Positions 25,572 through 34,652 of a DNA stretch of 40,882 nt are shown in pieces. The notes below the pieces were generated by a model. The model was not told the DNA's origin and did no database searches. It worked only from the letters and a program-made list of their open reading frames with translations. This DNA is from Planctomycetaceae bacterium (GTDB taxonomy: Bacteria; Planctomycetota; Planctomycetia; Pirellulales; Lacipirellulaceae): assembly GCA_002713555.1 (NCBI GenBank), contig PATG01000068.1, positions 1 to 40,882 on the forward strand. Reading direction: 5' to 3'. Position 1 is the first letter of the stretch, and each line of letters opens with the position of its first letter. The translations under genes were made by a program, and so were the position numbers.

Positions 25572-26741
25572 CTAATTTGACAACACGGACCAAAGTACAC
25601 CAGCTGCCACTGCCGAACCGATGACTCCCGCTACATTGGGCGCCATCGCGTGCATCAGCAAAAAATTGTGTGGATCTTCTTTTTGGCCAACCATTTGCAC
25701 AACCCGTGCCGAGTCAGGTACTGCCGAAACACCAGCTGCCCCTAGCAGAGGATTGATTTTTTCTTTCAGGAACAAATTCATGAACTTGGCGAACAACACC
25801 CCCGATGCCGTGGCAATAGCAAATGATAGTGCGCCCAGGCCAAATATTTGCAATGATTCTGTACGCAAAAATGTTTGGGCTTGAGTACTCGCCCCCACAG
25901 CAAAGCCTAGCAAAATGGTCACAATATCGATCATGGCTGTGCGAGCCGTCTGTGCCAATCGTTCGGTCACCAAACTCTCTTTCATCAGATTCCCAAAGAA
26001 CAGCATTCCAATCAGCACGAGTGAGCCGGGAGCTATCAGTGTGCAGATTAAAAAGGCCACTATTGGAAAAATAATTTTTTCATGGCGACTTACTTGACGT
26101 GGTGCTGCCATTCGCATCAACCGTTCCTTGCGCGTTGTCAACAGCATCATAATCGGGGGTTGAATAACGGGGACCAATGCCATGTAAGAATAGGCTGCGA
26201 TGGCAATTGCCCCCAGCAAATGGGGCGCTAATCTCGAGGCTAGAAAAATTGCTGTGGGACCGTCGGCACCACCAATAATGCCGATGGCACCCGCTTCGGC
26301 AGGTGTGAAACCTAAGTACATGGCGCCCAACAGCGTCAGAAATATACCCAACTGCGCTGCCGCGCCCAGCAAAACCAGCTTTGGATTCGACAACATCGTC
26401 GAGAAATCGGTCATCGCGCCAATCCCCAGAAAAATCAAGGGCGGAAAGACGCCTTGGCTCACACCATAGTAAATCAAACTGAGAACGCTTCCCGGCACGT
26501 AATGAATCTCGCCATCTTCAAGAACCATACCGCCTTCGTCATACACACTCAGCGCCATACTTGCGATGGTGGGGATGTTGCCAACAATTACGCCAAAACC
26601 AATTGGCAGTAATAACAATGGCTCATAATCTTTAATGATCGCCAGACCAATGAAAATCAGACCGATCACGATCATGATTGCATTGCCCCAGTTCATTTGG
26701 GAAAAACCAGTCGTTTCCAGGAAGTTATAAAAAATGTCCAT
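25572..26741 (-). CDS. oadB: Sodium-pumping decarboxylase beta subunit
   Basis: Multi-pass membrane protein of 389 residues that decarboxylates carboxybiotin and exports Na+. The conserved GGADGPTAIFLASRLAP at about residues 157-173 holds the functional Asp160. The end has INPLLGAAGVSAVPDSARVV and HAMAPNVAGVIGSAVAAGVL, the second ion-binding region of this family (PF03977). ATG 26741 begins MDIFYNFLETTG, a usual N-terminus. It is the middle gene of the operon, 96 bp after oadG. Partner carboxylation substrate (oxaloacetate, methylmalonyl-CoA or glutaconyl-CoA) is not encoded in this subunit. Confidence 0.94.
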   Translation of the reverse strand: MDIFYNFLETTGFSQMNWGNAIMIVIGLIFIGLAIIKDYEPLLLLPIGFGVIVGNIPTIASMALSVYDEGGMVLEDGEIHYVPGSVLSLIYYGVSQGVFPPLIFLGIGAMTDFSTMLSNPKLVLLGAAAQLGIFLTLLGAMYLGFTPAEAGAIGIIGGADGPTAIFLASRLAPHLLGAIAIAAYSYMALVPVIQPPIMMLLTTRKERLMRMAAPRQVSRHEKIIFPIVAFLICTLIAPGSLVLIGMLFFGNLMKESLVTERLAQTARTAMIDIVTILLGFAVGASTQAQTFLRTESLQIFGLGALSFAIATASGVLFAKFMNLFLKEKINPLLGAAGVSAVPDSARVVQMVGQKEDPHNFLLMHAMAPNVAGVIGSAVAAGVLWSVLSN

Positions 26742-26837
26742 CGTGTTTTCTTTCAGTATTCTCAGAAGTCGAGACTGCTAGTCCCCGCTTTTTTCCTGTG
26801 CGGCATTTGCCTCACAGAACGGCAATCGAGCGTCACG

Positions 26838-27140
26838 TCATTTACTTTGAGTCGCCTCATTCATTTCTAAGTGGAGAACAAAGCCGATAGCAGCAACAAT
26901 TTTCTCGTTGTCCAAAGGCAAGCGTTCTGCAGCAGATGACGGCTGAGCATGACTTTCCAGCCTTGGCAGAATAGGTTCCATCCAAGCAAGTATTTCAGGC
27001 AGCAGGCGAATAAACAGTGTAATAATCGTCAAAGCAAAAAAGACGATCAGCATCCCCGTGATAGCAATACTCACCCCATTCCCTGCGGTGATTCCCTCAA
27101 TTCCTGAGGCCTGTGCAAAGAGCATCATTTTGGCGTTCAA
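26838..27140 (-). CDS. oadG: Sodium-pumping decarboxylase gamma subunit
   Basis: Small membrane subunit that holds the alpha and beta subunits together. It has one hydrophobic segment (VSIAITGMLIVFFALTIITL) at about residues 23-42, preceded by a short periplasmic part and followed by a polar tail, as in OadG (PF04277). The C-terminal tail lacks the His-rich Zn site of some OadG proteins. TTG 27140 has AAAGG 9 bp upstream and was chosen; two ATG codons at 27128 and 27125 are alternatives. It is the first gene of the operon. Confidence 0.78.
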   Translation of the reverse strand: MNAKMMLFAQASGIEGITAGNGVSIAITGMLIVFFALTIITLFIRLLPEILAWMEPILPRLESHAQPSSAAERLPLDNEKIVAAIGFVLHLEMNEATQSK

Positions 27141-27763
27141 TTGGTCGTACCTTTCGATTCTGTCATCAGCAATTCATAAACTCGATCTTTTATGAATGGC
27201 CTGCAATTTGCCGTTCTCGTGGATTATTTAATCAACCCAAACTTGAAGAATCAATACTCTCGAACTGGTTTCAAAATACTTTTGATGCCAGCGATCGAGA
27301 AAATCGACAATACTATCAGGGTCTCTATTCTTGAGTTCTTTCTGTACTCCAGGTTTTCAAAGGAAAGTACCTGAAGCCCTCCCAGACTCAGAAAGCGCCT
27401 CATTGTAACAGCATGCAATCCTCTCCTGTATAGCGAGGGGTGATTTCTTAGGTTTTTTTTCGTGCGCTGATCGTTGGCAGCCTGCACCAAGGCCCATAAG
27501 ACGTCTGGGAATCGTGCGAACTATGGGCATTTCCTCCTTTCGGGGGTACTGAAGCGCAGCGTTGGTCGGCGAGGTGGTCTCGGGGGTTTCTAAAATGGGC
27601 CTTTCCGGCAAGGTTGAGACCGGCAACCCGTAGTGTGTTTTGGATGCATCGAAGATTACGATTTGAAACTCAGGCGGGGCCAGACTAAACCAAAAAGGTA
27701 ACGATCCTGTAATTACCCAACATGAGTACATAAAATAGGCGATACTAACACGACAAAGTAATT
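27141..27763. other. Long intergenic region, operon leader of oadGBA
   Basis: About 620 bases containing the second copy of the 29-bp dispersed motif (27544-27572). A frame of 148 codons runs through it on the minus strand, but it lacks a ribosome-binding site and any known domain, and it includes the repeat. It is not called as a gene. Promoter sequences for oadG should lie here. Confidence 0.5.
27544..27572 (-). repeat. Dispersed 29-bp intergenic motif, copy 2
   Basis: The inverted copy of the motif at 2207-2235, 26 of 29 positions identical, with core CGACCAACGCTGCGCTTC on the minus strand. It lies in the oadG leader region. Confidence 0.6.
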
Positions 27764-28954
27764 CTACCGCGTATACGAACCCGTATCTGGACAACGTGTC
27801 CAATGATCAAAATGATACACTGGCTGGCGAAGTGGCCAGGGATGGGGCATCTGCTCTACGACTTCCGACCATGACGGGATATTGCTGGTGGCATCGCGAC
27901 TTTGCACGCACCAGGCACCAACTGCCGTCGCATGGCTTAACGCTTGTTCAGGAGCGTGTCCATGGAGCAGGGCCATGATGACACCTGCAATGGTGCAATC
28001 CCCCGCTCCCGTGGTGCCGGCCACCTCCACCTCAAAACATGGAGACCAGATGCGGCGCGCTTCCCACGCTTGCCAATCAAAAGATTGCCAAGCATTTCGC
28101 CCAGCGAGTTGCTGTCCTGCCTGCCGATGGGTCTGCAAATAAATTCCACAATCTCCCAGTTTGATAATAATGAGAGGACATCCCATCTCCATCAACTCTT
28201 CTGCTATTCTCTCCAGTAATTGCAAGTCGGCGATAGCAGCAAGATTGTTCCCCTGAGCCAAATCGGCCAATCGCTCGTATTGCGATGGGTCAAGCATCCA
28301 TAATATTTCATCAAAGCTGGGCATAAAAAAGTCAACCGAGGGCAATACATTGCTCAGCCAACTCTTCCAATCCACGAAGTTGTCGGGATCGCTAATGTCA
28401 GGCATTGTCATGTCAAGGGATACGAGCGCGCCCTGACTTTGCACGTGCCGAAACACGTTGGCCAAGCCGTCGCCACAGTCCGATAGCAGACCCTGCATGA
28501 GTGGCGGATAGCCGAAATGGACCATTCGCGTGTTGGACAGTATTTCCAAATCAAAATCCTGACTTGAAAATGTATCATTCGCACCCGGACAATGCATAAA
28601 ACTACGGTCAACACCCGGTGGACTCATCACGATGGTATAGGATGTCGACTCGCCGGGAGCGATGATGATTCCATCAGCCAGGGAACGGTCTCGACTTCTT
28701 AAGAACCCTAAGACCGTTGTCCCCAACAGATCATCCCCCAATTTGCCCACCAGCCTGGTGGTAGCTCCCAATTGGTAAAGTGCAAGTCCCGTATTGGCAA
28801 CTGCGCCTCCCAATGCCAAAGATGCAGGCCCGACATGTGCCAATCGCCCGGGCATGAACAGATCTTTGACTTCGGTTTGGCTACCTGAGAGCTCCGGAAT
28901 AATATCAAGACAGATGTGCCCGGCAACGACAACATCGACGCGATTATTCTTCAT
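27764..28954 (-). CDS. PfkB-family carbohydrate kinase
   Basis: 396-residue ribokinase-fold sugar kinase. It opens with DVVVAGHICLDIIPEL, has the substrate-side motif GGAVANTGLALYQLGA (about 49-64), and the phosphate/anion-hole motif GTTGAGD at 313-319, whose final Asp is the catalytic base. The substrate cannot be read from sequence. The C-terminal 50 residues (PHPWPLRQPVYHFDHWTRC) extend the usual fold. It is third in a tight minus-strand operon, 11 bp after the glucosamine-6-phosphate isomerase-like gene. The context suggests it phosphorylates a (de)acetylated amino sugar or a derived sugar acid. Confidence 0.85.
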   Translation of the reverse strand: MKNNRVDVVVAGHICLDIIPELSGSQTEVKDLFMPGRLAHVGPASLALGGAVANTGLALYQLGATTRLVGKLGDDLLGTTVLGFLRSRDRSLADGIIIAPGESTSYTIVMSPPGVDRSFMHCPGANDTFSSQDFDLEILSNTRMVHFGYPPLMQGLLSDCGDGLANVFRHVQSQGALVSLDMTMPDISDPDNFVDWKSWLSNVLPSVDFFMPSFDEILWMLDPSQYERLADLAQGNNLAAIADLQLLERIAEELMEMGCPLIIIKLGDCGIYLQTHRQAGQQLAGRNAWQSFDWQAWEARRIWSPCFEVEVAGTTGAGDCTIAGVIMALLHGHAPEQALSHATAVGAWCVQSRDATSNIPSWSEVVEQMPHPWPLRQPVYHFDHWTRCPDTGSYTR

Positions 28955-28965
28955 GCTCAGACCTA

Positions 28966-29892
28966 TCAGTGCATTTCGGTTTCAACGGTACCAATACCAC
29001 CACGGTAATAGTTAAAGCGTACTTGTGGATGGTCTGCCAGGAGCGACATGGGGACAGAGCTGTCAGGAATATTTTTAGAGATCATGAGCGCGGAGAGGCG
29101 AATACCAAACGGATTGTCATGATGGCCTGGGTGCCAAATGGATACGCAATCCGATTTCCAAGTCTCTAGAGGACCAACCGTGGCAGCACAAATCGGAACT
29201 TGCGAAATATAGCCTCCTCCTGAAGTACGCGCATTTTGGATGACGGTCAGTGGATGCAAGTCGGTGATGCGTGTTCCCAGACGACGGTATTCTTCAGGCG
29301 CAGGCGGTTGATTCTGATAAGCTCCCTCGCGCTTGGGTGGATCGTTGAAAGCCCAATGCTTGACTTCGCCTTGACCCCCTTGCATCAATGCACAACGAAC
29401 CTCGTCGTAACTTTTGGAATACTTTTCCAGATTGGTAGGGAAATGGATATTCTCGTCAGGCATGCGCAGTTCAGGCCGAATGCGGTTAAAACAGAGTTCC
29501 ATGTCTGCTTTAGAAAAGGACAACGGATGATCCGTAGGTACGGGCTGATCGTTTTCAATCCACTCGTCCATTCCCCAGAAATGAGCATGGCGCAGATTGA
29601 CATCCAAGGCATTGACGATTCGTGCTACCAAAGGCAACTGTTCCGTAGGACCGATCGGACCACAAATACCAACCGGGTTGTCTGGCGTTGATTGCTGCCA
29701 GACTTGTACGTATTCAAGCGCTTCGGCGCAATAAAACTCTTCCAGGGTATCGTAGAAATTCACTTCGAACCCTTCGCGCGATAGTCCCAACAAATCGTCA
29801 GCCGTAAGTTTTGCTGCGTCAGCCAGCAGATCAGGTTCCAAAGTCGTGTAATCCCACCAGTCGGGAGCCACTTTGCTAATAGGGCGTGCCAT
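28966..29892 (-). CDS. Glucosamine-6-phosphate isomerase-like protein (divergent NagB)
   Basis: 308-residue member of the NagB/6-phosphogluconolactonase superfamily. [19 protein letters not shown] (108-126) aligns with the MDEY...HP(E/Q)SY stretch of NagB and keeps catalytic Asp109. [13 protein letters not shown] (173-185) aligns with GVGNDGHIAFNEP. His179 is kept, but the Asp141 equivalent is Val177 and the Glu148 equivalent is Asp184. The ring-opening triad is therefore altered and the reaction may differ from amino-sugar deamination. The gene has AGGAGG 9 bp before ATG 29892, inside the end of the upstream deacetylase gene (3 bp gap), so the two are coupled. Confidence 0.8.
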   Translation of the reverse strand: MARPISKVAPDWWDYTTLEPDLLADAAKLTADDLLGLSREGFEVNFYDTLEEFYCAEALEYVQVWQQSTPDNPVGICGPIGPTEQLPLVARIVNALDVNLRHAHFWGMDEWIENDQPVPTDHPLSFSKADMELCFNRIRPELRMPDENIHFPTNLEKYSKSYDEVRCALMQGGQGEVKHWAFNDPPKREGAYQNQPPAPEEYRRLGTRITDLHPLTVIQNARTSGGGYISQVPICAATVGPLETWKSDCVSIWHPGHHDNPFGIRLSALMISKNIPDSSVPMSLLADHPQVRFNYYRGGIGTVETEMH

Positions 29893-29895
29893 AAG

Positions 29896-30660
29896 CTATT
29901 TTCCTCCTAATAGATCCTTCAGTATGTCCGATTGGGGATACGGATGCCCTCGATGCTGGACAAAAGCCTCGGCGTACGAGACTCCCATATCCTGACCGCG
30001 CATCGCACCATGTCGTTTCATGGCCTCAATATACTCGTCCATCCCGTGATGGTTTTGCAACCATTCTCGCTGTGATGCATGGCAAGCCAGCATAGCAATT
30101 TTTTCATTCATCACTTTGGAGATATCCACACTCACGGTGGGACTCACTGCTTGCCCCGTGTAGGGATCGTTTCCTTCAATCGGATCGCAATAATAAACCC
30201 AGGGAATCATCGATCCCTCCAGAAGTGGCAAAGCTGACGCATTCGGGACAGAATAGCCAAAAGCCGCACTGCGTGCTAATTGATGCACTTGCTCATGATC
30301 GAGCATGTAGTCGTAGCGAGGATGGGTCAACAGGAGTGAAGGAGCAATCTTACGGAACAGATCAATCGTTTTGCGATTTGCAGATTTTTCGTAAACCACC
30401 ATGACATCGCGTTCTTCCAGACAATGGTAGGTCGCACCGATTTTGTCAGCCGCCGCCGTTGCCTCTTTGCGACGAATCTCTGCAATCTGGTCTGCTGACA
30501 GTGTGCTGGAACCACAGTCACCGGGTGTCGCGGTGGCTATATGAACATCCCAACCAGCCTCCGCCAATCGAATCAGAGTCCCCGCACAAAGTATCTCCGC
30601 ATCGTCAGGGTGGGCCAAAAAGGCGAGGACCGTTTGCCGTCCAAGAAGAGAAACACTCAT
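29896..30660 (-). CDS. PIG-L/LmbE family N-deacetylase
   Basis: Zinc-dependent N-deacetylase of 254 residues. The metal motif AHPDDAE is at residues 16-22 and a second region, HPRYDYMLDHEQVHQLA, supplies the third His. Relatives act on N-acetylglucosamine derivatives (GlcNAc-PI, mycothiol and bacillithiol precursors, chitobiose), so an N-acetylated sugar substrate is likely. It is the first gene of a three-gene minus-strand operon with the NagB-like and PfkB genes and is divergent from the sugar isomerase at 31004. Confidence 0.88.
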   Translation of the reverse strand: MSVSLLGRQTVLAFLAHPDDAEILCAGTLIRLAEAGWDVHIATATPGDCGSSTLSADQIAEIRRKEATAAADKIGATYHCLEERDVMVVYEKSANRKTIDLFRKIAPSLLLTHPRYDYMLDHEQVHQLARSAAFGYSVPNASALPLLEGSMIPWVYYCDPIEGNDPYTGQAVSPTVSVDISKVMNEKIAMLACHASQREWLQNHHGMDEYIEAMKRHGAMRGQDMGVSYAEAFVQHRGHPYPQSDILKDLLGGK

Positions 30661-31003
30661 TGATTATTCAAGGGAAGATGAGTTGAAATACTTGAAACGC
30701 TCTTGATTTGCCATAACCACTCTCATGGTCAATATAATATATGCGTCGCACGATAGGCCATATAGGTACGCCGATTATACGGGCAAGCGCCAAGAAAGAA
30801 ATAGCTCTAAAGAGTCGTTTCTACTCACAAGTTTGCTCAATCTCCATGCCACATCCGTATAAAACCGAGTGATGGCTACAAAGTCTAGAAAGCGATTCAA
30901 ATACACGCTGCAATTCATATCGCCCCCCTAGTAGAAAATATCTGAAAATGCTATTCCTTCCATGGATCACAATTGAACCCTTTCTTTCATTGAGGATTAG
31001 ATA
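30661..31003. promoter_or_regulatory. Divergent promoter region between the two carbohydrate operons
   Basis: 343 bases between divergently transcribed genes. An AT-rich patch (ATATAATATATG) at 30732-30743 could hold a -10 element. GAGGAT at 30992-30997 is the ribosome-binding site of the 31004 gene. No regulator gene lies in the window, so control must come from elsewhere. The region is non-coding as far as I can see. Confidence 0.45.
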
Positions 31004-31855
31004 ATGGCAAACTCTCAGGAAAAATGGCCCGTCGGAGTGTTTGCCAGCATCGATGAAGGGTTGGGTGTCGACCTGGATGTCGCACGCGAACTGGGGGTGA
31101 CTACGATCCACCTCCATGCACCAAGTCCTAGTTCGAGAACACCGGCAGCCGCACAGCAATTCTCCGCACGGCTGGCAAAACTTGGCATCCAAGTGACTGT
31201 GGTTTTTGCAGGTTTCGAAGGCGAAAGCTATGCGGATATTCCTACCGTCCAACGCACCATTGGATTGGTCCCGGAAGCAACGCGGCAAAAGCGGGTGCAA
31301 GACTTGAAAAACATTATCGATTTCACCGAACTTCTCGAGGTGGATACGACGGGATTGCACATTGGCTTTGTTCCTCATGACGCCACCTGTAGTGAATACG
31401 CGGCACTTATCGAAACAACACGCGATGTCTGTGACTACGCAGCTCAAAAAAACATCCATATTCACCTGGAGACGGGCCAGGAACCGGCTGAGGTACTGCT
31501 GGAGTTCTTGCACAACGTGGATCGCAATAACTTGCGTGTGAACTTTGATCCAGCCAATATGATCCTGTATGGCTGCGGCGAACCCATCGCCTCGCTCAAA
31601 ACGATTGGTTCCTATGTTCGCAGTATTCATTGCAAGGATGCCATCTGGTCCGATCAACCTGGAGAAACCTGGGGACAGGAAATGCCCTTGGGCGAAGGGG
31701 CTGTCGATTTTAAGGAATATCTCCAGACCTTAGACGCCATCGGCTATACCGGCCCCCTGACAATCGAACGCGAGATACCCACGGAACCTGATCGACAAAA
31801 AGCGGAGATCGGCCAGGCCATTGATTTACTCAATCGTATCAAGCCGTTGGTTTAA
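31004..31855 (+). CDS. Sugar phosphate isomerase/epimerase (xylose isomerase-like TIM barrel)
   Basis: 283 residues, AP_endonuc_2/xylose isomerase-like fold. The metal ligands of this family are visible in order: Glu in HLETGQEP, Asp in NFDPANMILYG, His in SIHCKDAIW and Glu in LTIERE near the C-terminus. The reaction on a keto or inosose-type sugar is typical; the substrate is unknown. ATG 31004 has GAGGAT 6 bp upstream. It begins a plus-strand operon with the dehydrogenase (29 bp later), the aldehyde dehydrogenase and the LarA-like gene. Confidence 0.85.
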   Translation: MANSQEKWPVGVFASIDEGLGVDLDVARELGVTTIHLHAPSPSSRTPAAAQQFSARLAKLGIQVTVVFAGFEGESYADIPTVQRTIGLVPEATRQKRVQDLKNIIDFTELLEVDTTGLHIGFVPHDATCSEYAALIETTRDVCDYAAQKNIHIHLETGQEPAEVLLEFLHNVDRNNLRVNFDPANMILYGCGEPIASLKTIGSYVRSIHCKDAIWSDQPGETWGQEMPLGEGAVDFKEYLQTLDAIGYTGPLTIEREIPTEPDRQKAEIGQAIDLLNRIKPLV

Positions 31856-31884
31856 TAAAAATATTGCGATTCCGGAGACGCCCT

Positions 31885-32931
31885 ATGACACGTGTAGGAA
31901 TTATTGGCCTGGGTTTCATGGGAATGGTCCACTATCTTTCCTATCGAAAAATTCCTCATGTGAAAGTGGTTGCGCTCTGCGACCGCAAAGCCCACCGGCT
32001 GGATGGAGATTGGACTGGAATCCAAGGCAATTTTGGCCCTCCAGGTGAGCAAATGGATCTTTCGGGAGTTGCCACCTATGAATCCTGGCAAGATCTGCTC
32101 GCTGATCCTGATGTGGACCTGGTTGATGTGACGCTTCCTCCCGCTGCGCATACGGAAGTTGCCATGGAAGCACTTCAAGCAGGCAAACATGTGTTCTGCG
32201 AAAAGCCGATGGCATTAAACACACAGGACTGTGACCTGATGATGGCGGCTTCTGAAGCAACGGGAAAAAAATTATTGATTGGTCATGTGCTGCCTTTTAT
32301 GCCTGAATACGCGTGGGCGTTACAAGAAATACGCAGCAACAAACATGGCAAATTATTGGGTGCCTCTTTGAAGCGAGTCATTTCAGATCCGGCCTGGCTA
32401 AGGCATTATTGGAACGCAGAAATGGTAGGCGGACCCATGCTGGATCTGCATGTCCATGATGCCCATTTCTTGCGGCTGGCTTTTGGTATGCCAACAGCCG
32501 TGACCACGCGTGGATCCCAGCGAAACGAGTTGCCAGAACACTGGCATTCTCTTTTTGATTTTAAAGAGAAGGGAGTTGCAGTCCATTCAATAGGAGGCGT
32601 GGTTAATCAGCCCGGGAGACCCTTTTTACACGGATTCGAAATCCGGTTGGAACGAGCAACACTTGTATTTGAGTTTGCTGTGCTCAGAAATGCTGAGGGA
32701 ATTGACGAAGGCCGTTATCTTTGTCCCCCCACACTTCTCGACAATGAGGGACAGGCCCAAGTGGTAGAATTAGGGGATGGCGACCCCATGCAAGCTTTCT
32801 TCAATGAACTACAGCATGTTGACCAGGTTTTGCGGGGCGATTCAGAGCCCGATATACTGTCCTGTCAGTTGGCACGCGATGCCATAGCAATCTGCCAAAT
32901 GGAGTCCGCAAGCTTACTACAAAACTCCTAA
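31885..32931 (+). CDS. Gfo/Idh/MocA family oxidoreductase
   Basis: 348-residue NAD(P)-dependent sugar dehydrogenase. The Rossmann motif VGIIGLGFMGMVH opens the protein, and the CEKPMALN motif at about residue 110 holds the catalytic Lys. A C-terminal alpha/beta domain (GGPMLDLHVHDAHFLRLAFG) carries the DxxxHD-type His. The substrate is not readable. ATG 31885 has CGGAGA 7 bp upstream; an upstream ATG at 31864 would add seven arginine-rich residues. It probably oxidises or reduces the product of the isomerase in the same operon. Confidence 0.9.
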   Translation: MTRVGIIGLGFMGMVHYLSYRKIPHVKVVALCDRKAHRLDGDWTGIQGNFGPPGEQMDLSGVATYESWQDLLADPDVDLVDVTLPPAAHTEVAMEALQAGKHVFCEKPMALNTQDCDLMMAASEATGKKLLIGHVLPFMPEYAWALQEIRSNKHGKLLGASLKRVISDPAWLRHYWNAEMVGGPMLDLHVHDAHFLRLAFGMPTAVTTRGSQRNELPEHWHSLFDFKEKGVAVHSIGGVVNQPGRPFLHGFEIRLERATLVFEFAVLRNAEGIDEGRYLCPPTLLDNEGQAQVVELGDGDPMQAFFNELQHVDQVLRGDSEPDILSCQLARDAIAICQMESASLLQNS

Positions 32932-33042
32932 ATTCCATAAAAAATTGGCCTTCAGCTGCAAACCTACTTGGGAAACCCGCAACTATTTGCCACAATAATT
33001 CGGGCCTTCGAACATTGTTCTTCTCACTACAAGGATTTCGTT

Positions 33043-34542
33043 ATGTCGACTATCACCGATCAATCGAAGCAGCTCCTCCCCGAGGTCGCTAAATTTCTTG
33101 AAAGCGCTCCGCACAAAGCTTTTATAGATGGCAAGCAGGTGGCTTCGTCGACAGGCAATACCTTTACAACCTACGATCCAGGTTCTGGTGAGGAGCTTGC
33201 CGAAGTTTTTGATATGTCTGCTGAGGATGTCGGCCAGGCCGTTGAAGCGGGAGCTCGAGCTTTTCGCGAAACCAACTGGTCACGACTTCCAACCAATGAG
33301 CGTTGTGCCATATTGCATCGACTGGCCGATGCCGTAGAAAAACGGTTACCCATTTTTGCCCAGCTCGAATCACTTGACGCTGGTAAAATTCACGCACAGG
33401 CTTGTGGTGACATCCAGAACTTTGTGGATACGATGCGCTATTTTGCCGACCTGGCACTGCACGCAGAACACCGTACCACCCTAGCGGTTAAAGGCCACGA
33501 AGCTTGGACAGTACGGCATCCGTGGGGCGTGTGTGGATTTATATTTCCCTGGAATTTTCCGCTCCTGCTGGTGGGATGGGGAATCGCACCCGCCCTGGCC
33601 GCTGGAAACACGGTGGTCATTAAACCGGCAGAAGACACCCCTTTGTCTACCATCTATCTGGCGCAGCTCGCCCAGGAAGTTGGTATTCCAGATGGTGTGA
33701 TCAACGTAGTTCCCGGCATGGGTGCCACAGCGGGCGCAGCTCTGGCAAGCCATCCTGCGATCAGGCGGATGTCTTTTACCGGTTCCCCCGAAGTGGGACG
33801 TCTGGTTGCCGAGGCTTGTGGTCGTAATCTGGTGCCGGTCAAGCTGGAACTCGGTGGCAAAGGAGCTGCAGTCGTGCTTGACGATGTGGATGTGGCAGAT
33901 ACGGCAGAAAAGTTGGTGGGTGCCATAACCTTCCATACTGGGCAGGTCTGTTGCGATGCCACCCGCTGGATCGTCCATAAGAGCATCTATGGCCAATTTG
34001 TCGAAGAGTGCACACAGCGTTTGCAACAAGTCACCGTTGGCCACCAACTCCATGACGGCACACAGATGGGGCCCGTCGTCAATCAGAAGCAACAAAAACG
34101 CATCCTGGACTATCTTCAGAAGGGCCAACAAGCGGGTGCAGAATTAGTACTCGAAGGTGGAGCTGCTGAGGTCGCCGGCCTGAGTGGTCATTACGTAAAA
34201 CCTGCTCTCTTGGCCGGCTCCCTCGACAATGTGGCAGCGCAGGAAGAAATCTTTGGCCCTGTCGCCTATCTGGCATCGTTTGAAGATGAGGAGCAAGCAA
34301 TCCACATGGCCAATAACACAGACTACGGCTTGGCCAACAGTGTTTGGACTGCGGACAAGAAACGAGCCAACCGCATGGCCGAAGAACTGTGCGCCGGAAA
34401 TGCGTGGATCAATGCCCACAACGTCTTTCCGCATGGCGTGCCTTATGGGGGTGTCCATAAGAGCGGTTTAGGAGGAGGCGTCAATTCAATCGAAACGTTG
34501 ATGGATTATTGGCGGATCATGTCCGTAGTAAGGCCTCTCTAG
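33043..34542 (+). CDS. Aldehyde dehydrogenase
   Basis: NAD(P)-dependent aldehyde dehydrogenase of 499 residues, normal for the family. The cofactor part has IFPWNFPLLLVGWGIAPALA. Catalytic Glu269 lies in KLELGGKGAAVV and the nucleophile in HTGQVCCDATRW, where Cys303 and Cys304 are adjacent. The C-terminal part has EEIFGPV and NDYGLANSVW-like sequences. The substrate class is betaine- or glycolaldehyde-type by similarity of these motifs, but not certain. ATG 33043 has AAGGA 8 bp upstream. It is 112 bp after the dehydrogenase in the carbohydrate operon and may oxidise an aldehyde released from the sugar. Confidence 0.92.
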   Translation: MSTITDQSKQLLPEVAKFLESAPHKAFIDGKQVASSTGNTFTTYDPGSGEELAEVFDMSAEDVGQAVEAGARAFRETNWSRLPTNERCAILHRLADAVEKRLPIFAQLESLDAGKIHAQACGDIQNFVDTMRYFADLALHAEHRTTLAVKGHEAWTVRHPWGVCGFIFPWNFPLLLVGWGIAPALAAGNTVVIKPAEDTPLSTIYLAQLAQEVGIPDGVINVVPGMGATAGAALASHPAIRRMSFTGSPEVGRLVAEACGRNLVPVKLELGGKGAAVVLDDVDVADTAEKLVGAITFHTGQVCCDATRWIVHKSIYGQFVEECTQRLQQVTVGHQLHDGTQMGPVVNQKQQKRILDYLQKGQQAGAELVLEGGAAEVAGLSGHYVKPALLAGSLDNVAAQEEIFGPVAYLASFEDEEQAIHMANNTDYGLANSVWTADKKRANRMAEELCAGNAWINAHNVFPHGVPYGGVHKSGLGGGVNSIETLMDYWRIMSVVRPL

Positions 34543-34606
34543 TATTCCGATAGAGAATCCTGAGCCTAGCTCAACCTCACCGAATCCTGGTTCCTAGTAT
34601 TTGCTG

Positions 34607-34624
34607 GGCTCCGTTTTCGGAGCC
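34607..34624 (+). repeat. Short hairpin between the aldehyde dehydrogenase and LarA-like genes
   Basis: GGCTCC and GGAGCC form a 6-bp stem around GTTTTC, 65 bp after the stop of the aldehyde dehydrogenase gene and 29 bp before the next start. No T tract follows, so it is more likely an RNA-stability or attenuation element than a full terminator. Confidence 0.4.
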
Positions 34625-34652
34625 ACGAATTGGCACCAACCTTCAGATCGAT

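Noticed and set aside
27357..27803. A 148-codon minus-strand frame in the oadG leader, followed after its TGA by 43 further sense codons
   Set aside because: No ribosome-binding site or known domain, it contains a dispersed repeat, and the continuation beyond TGA lacks a start. It was not called as a gene.
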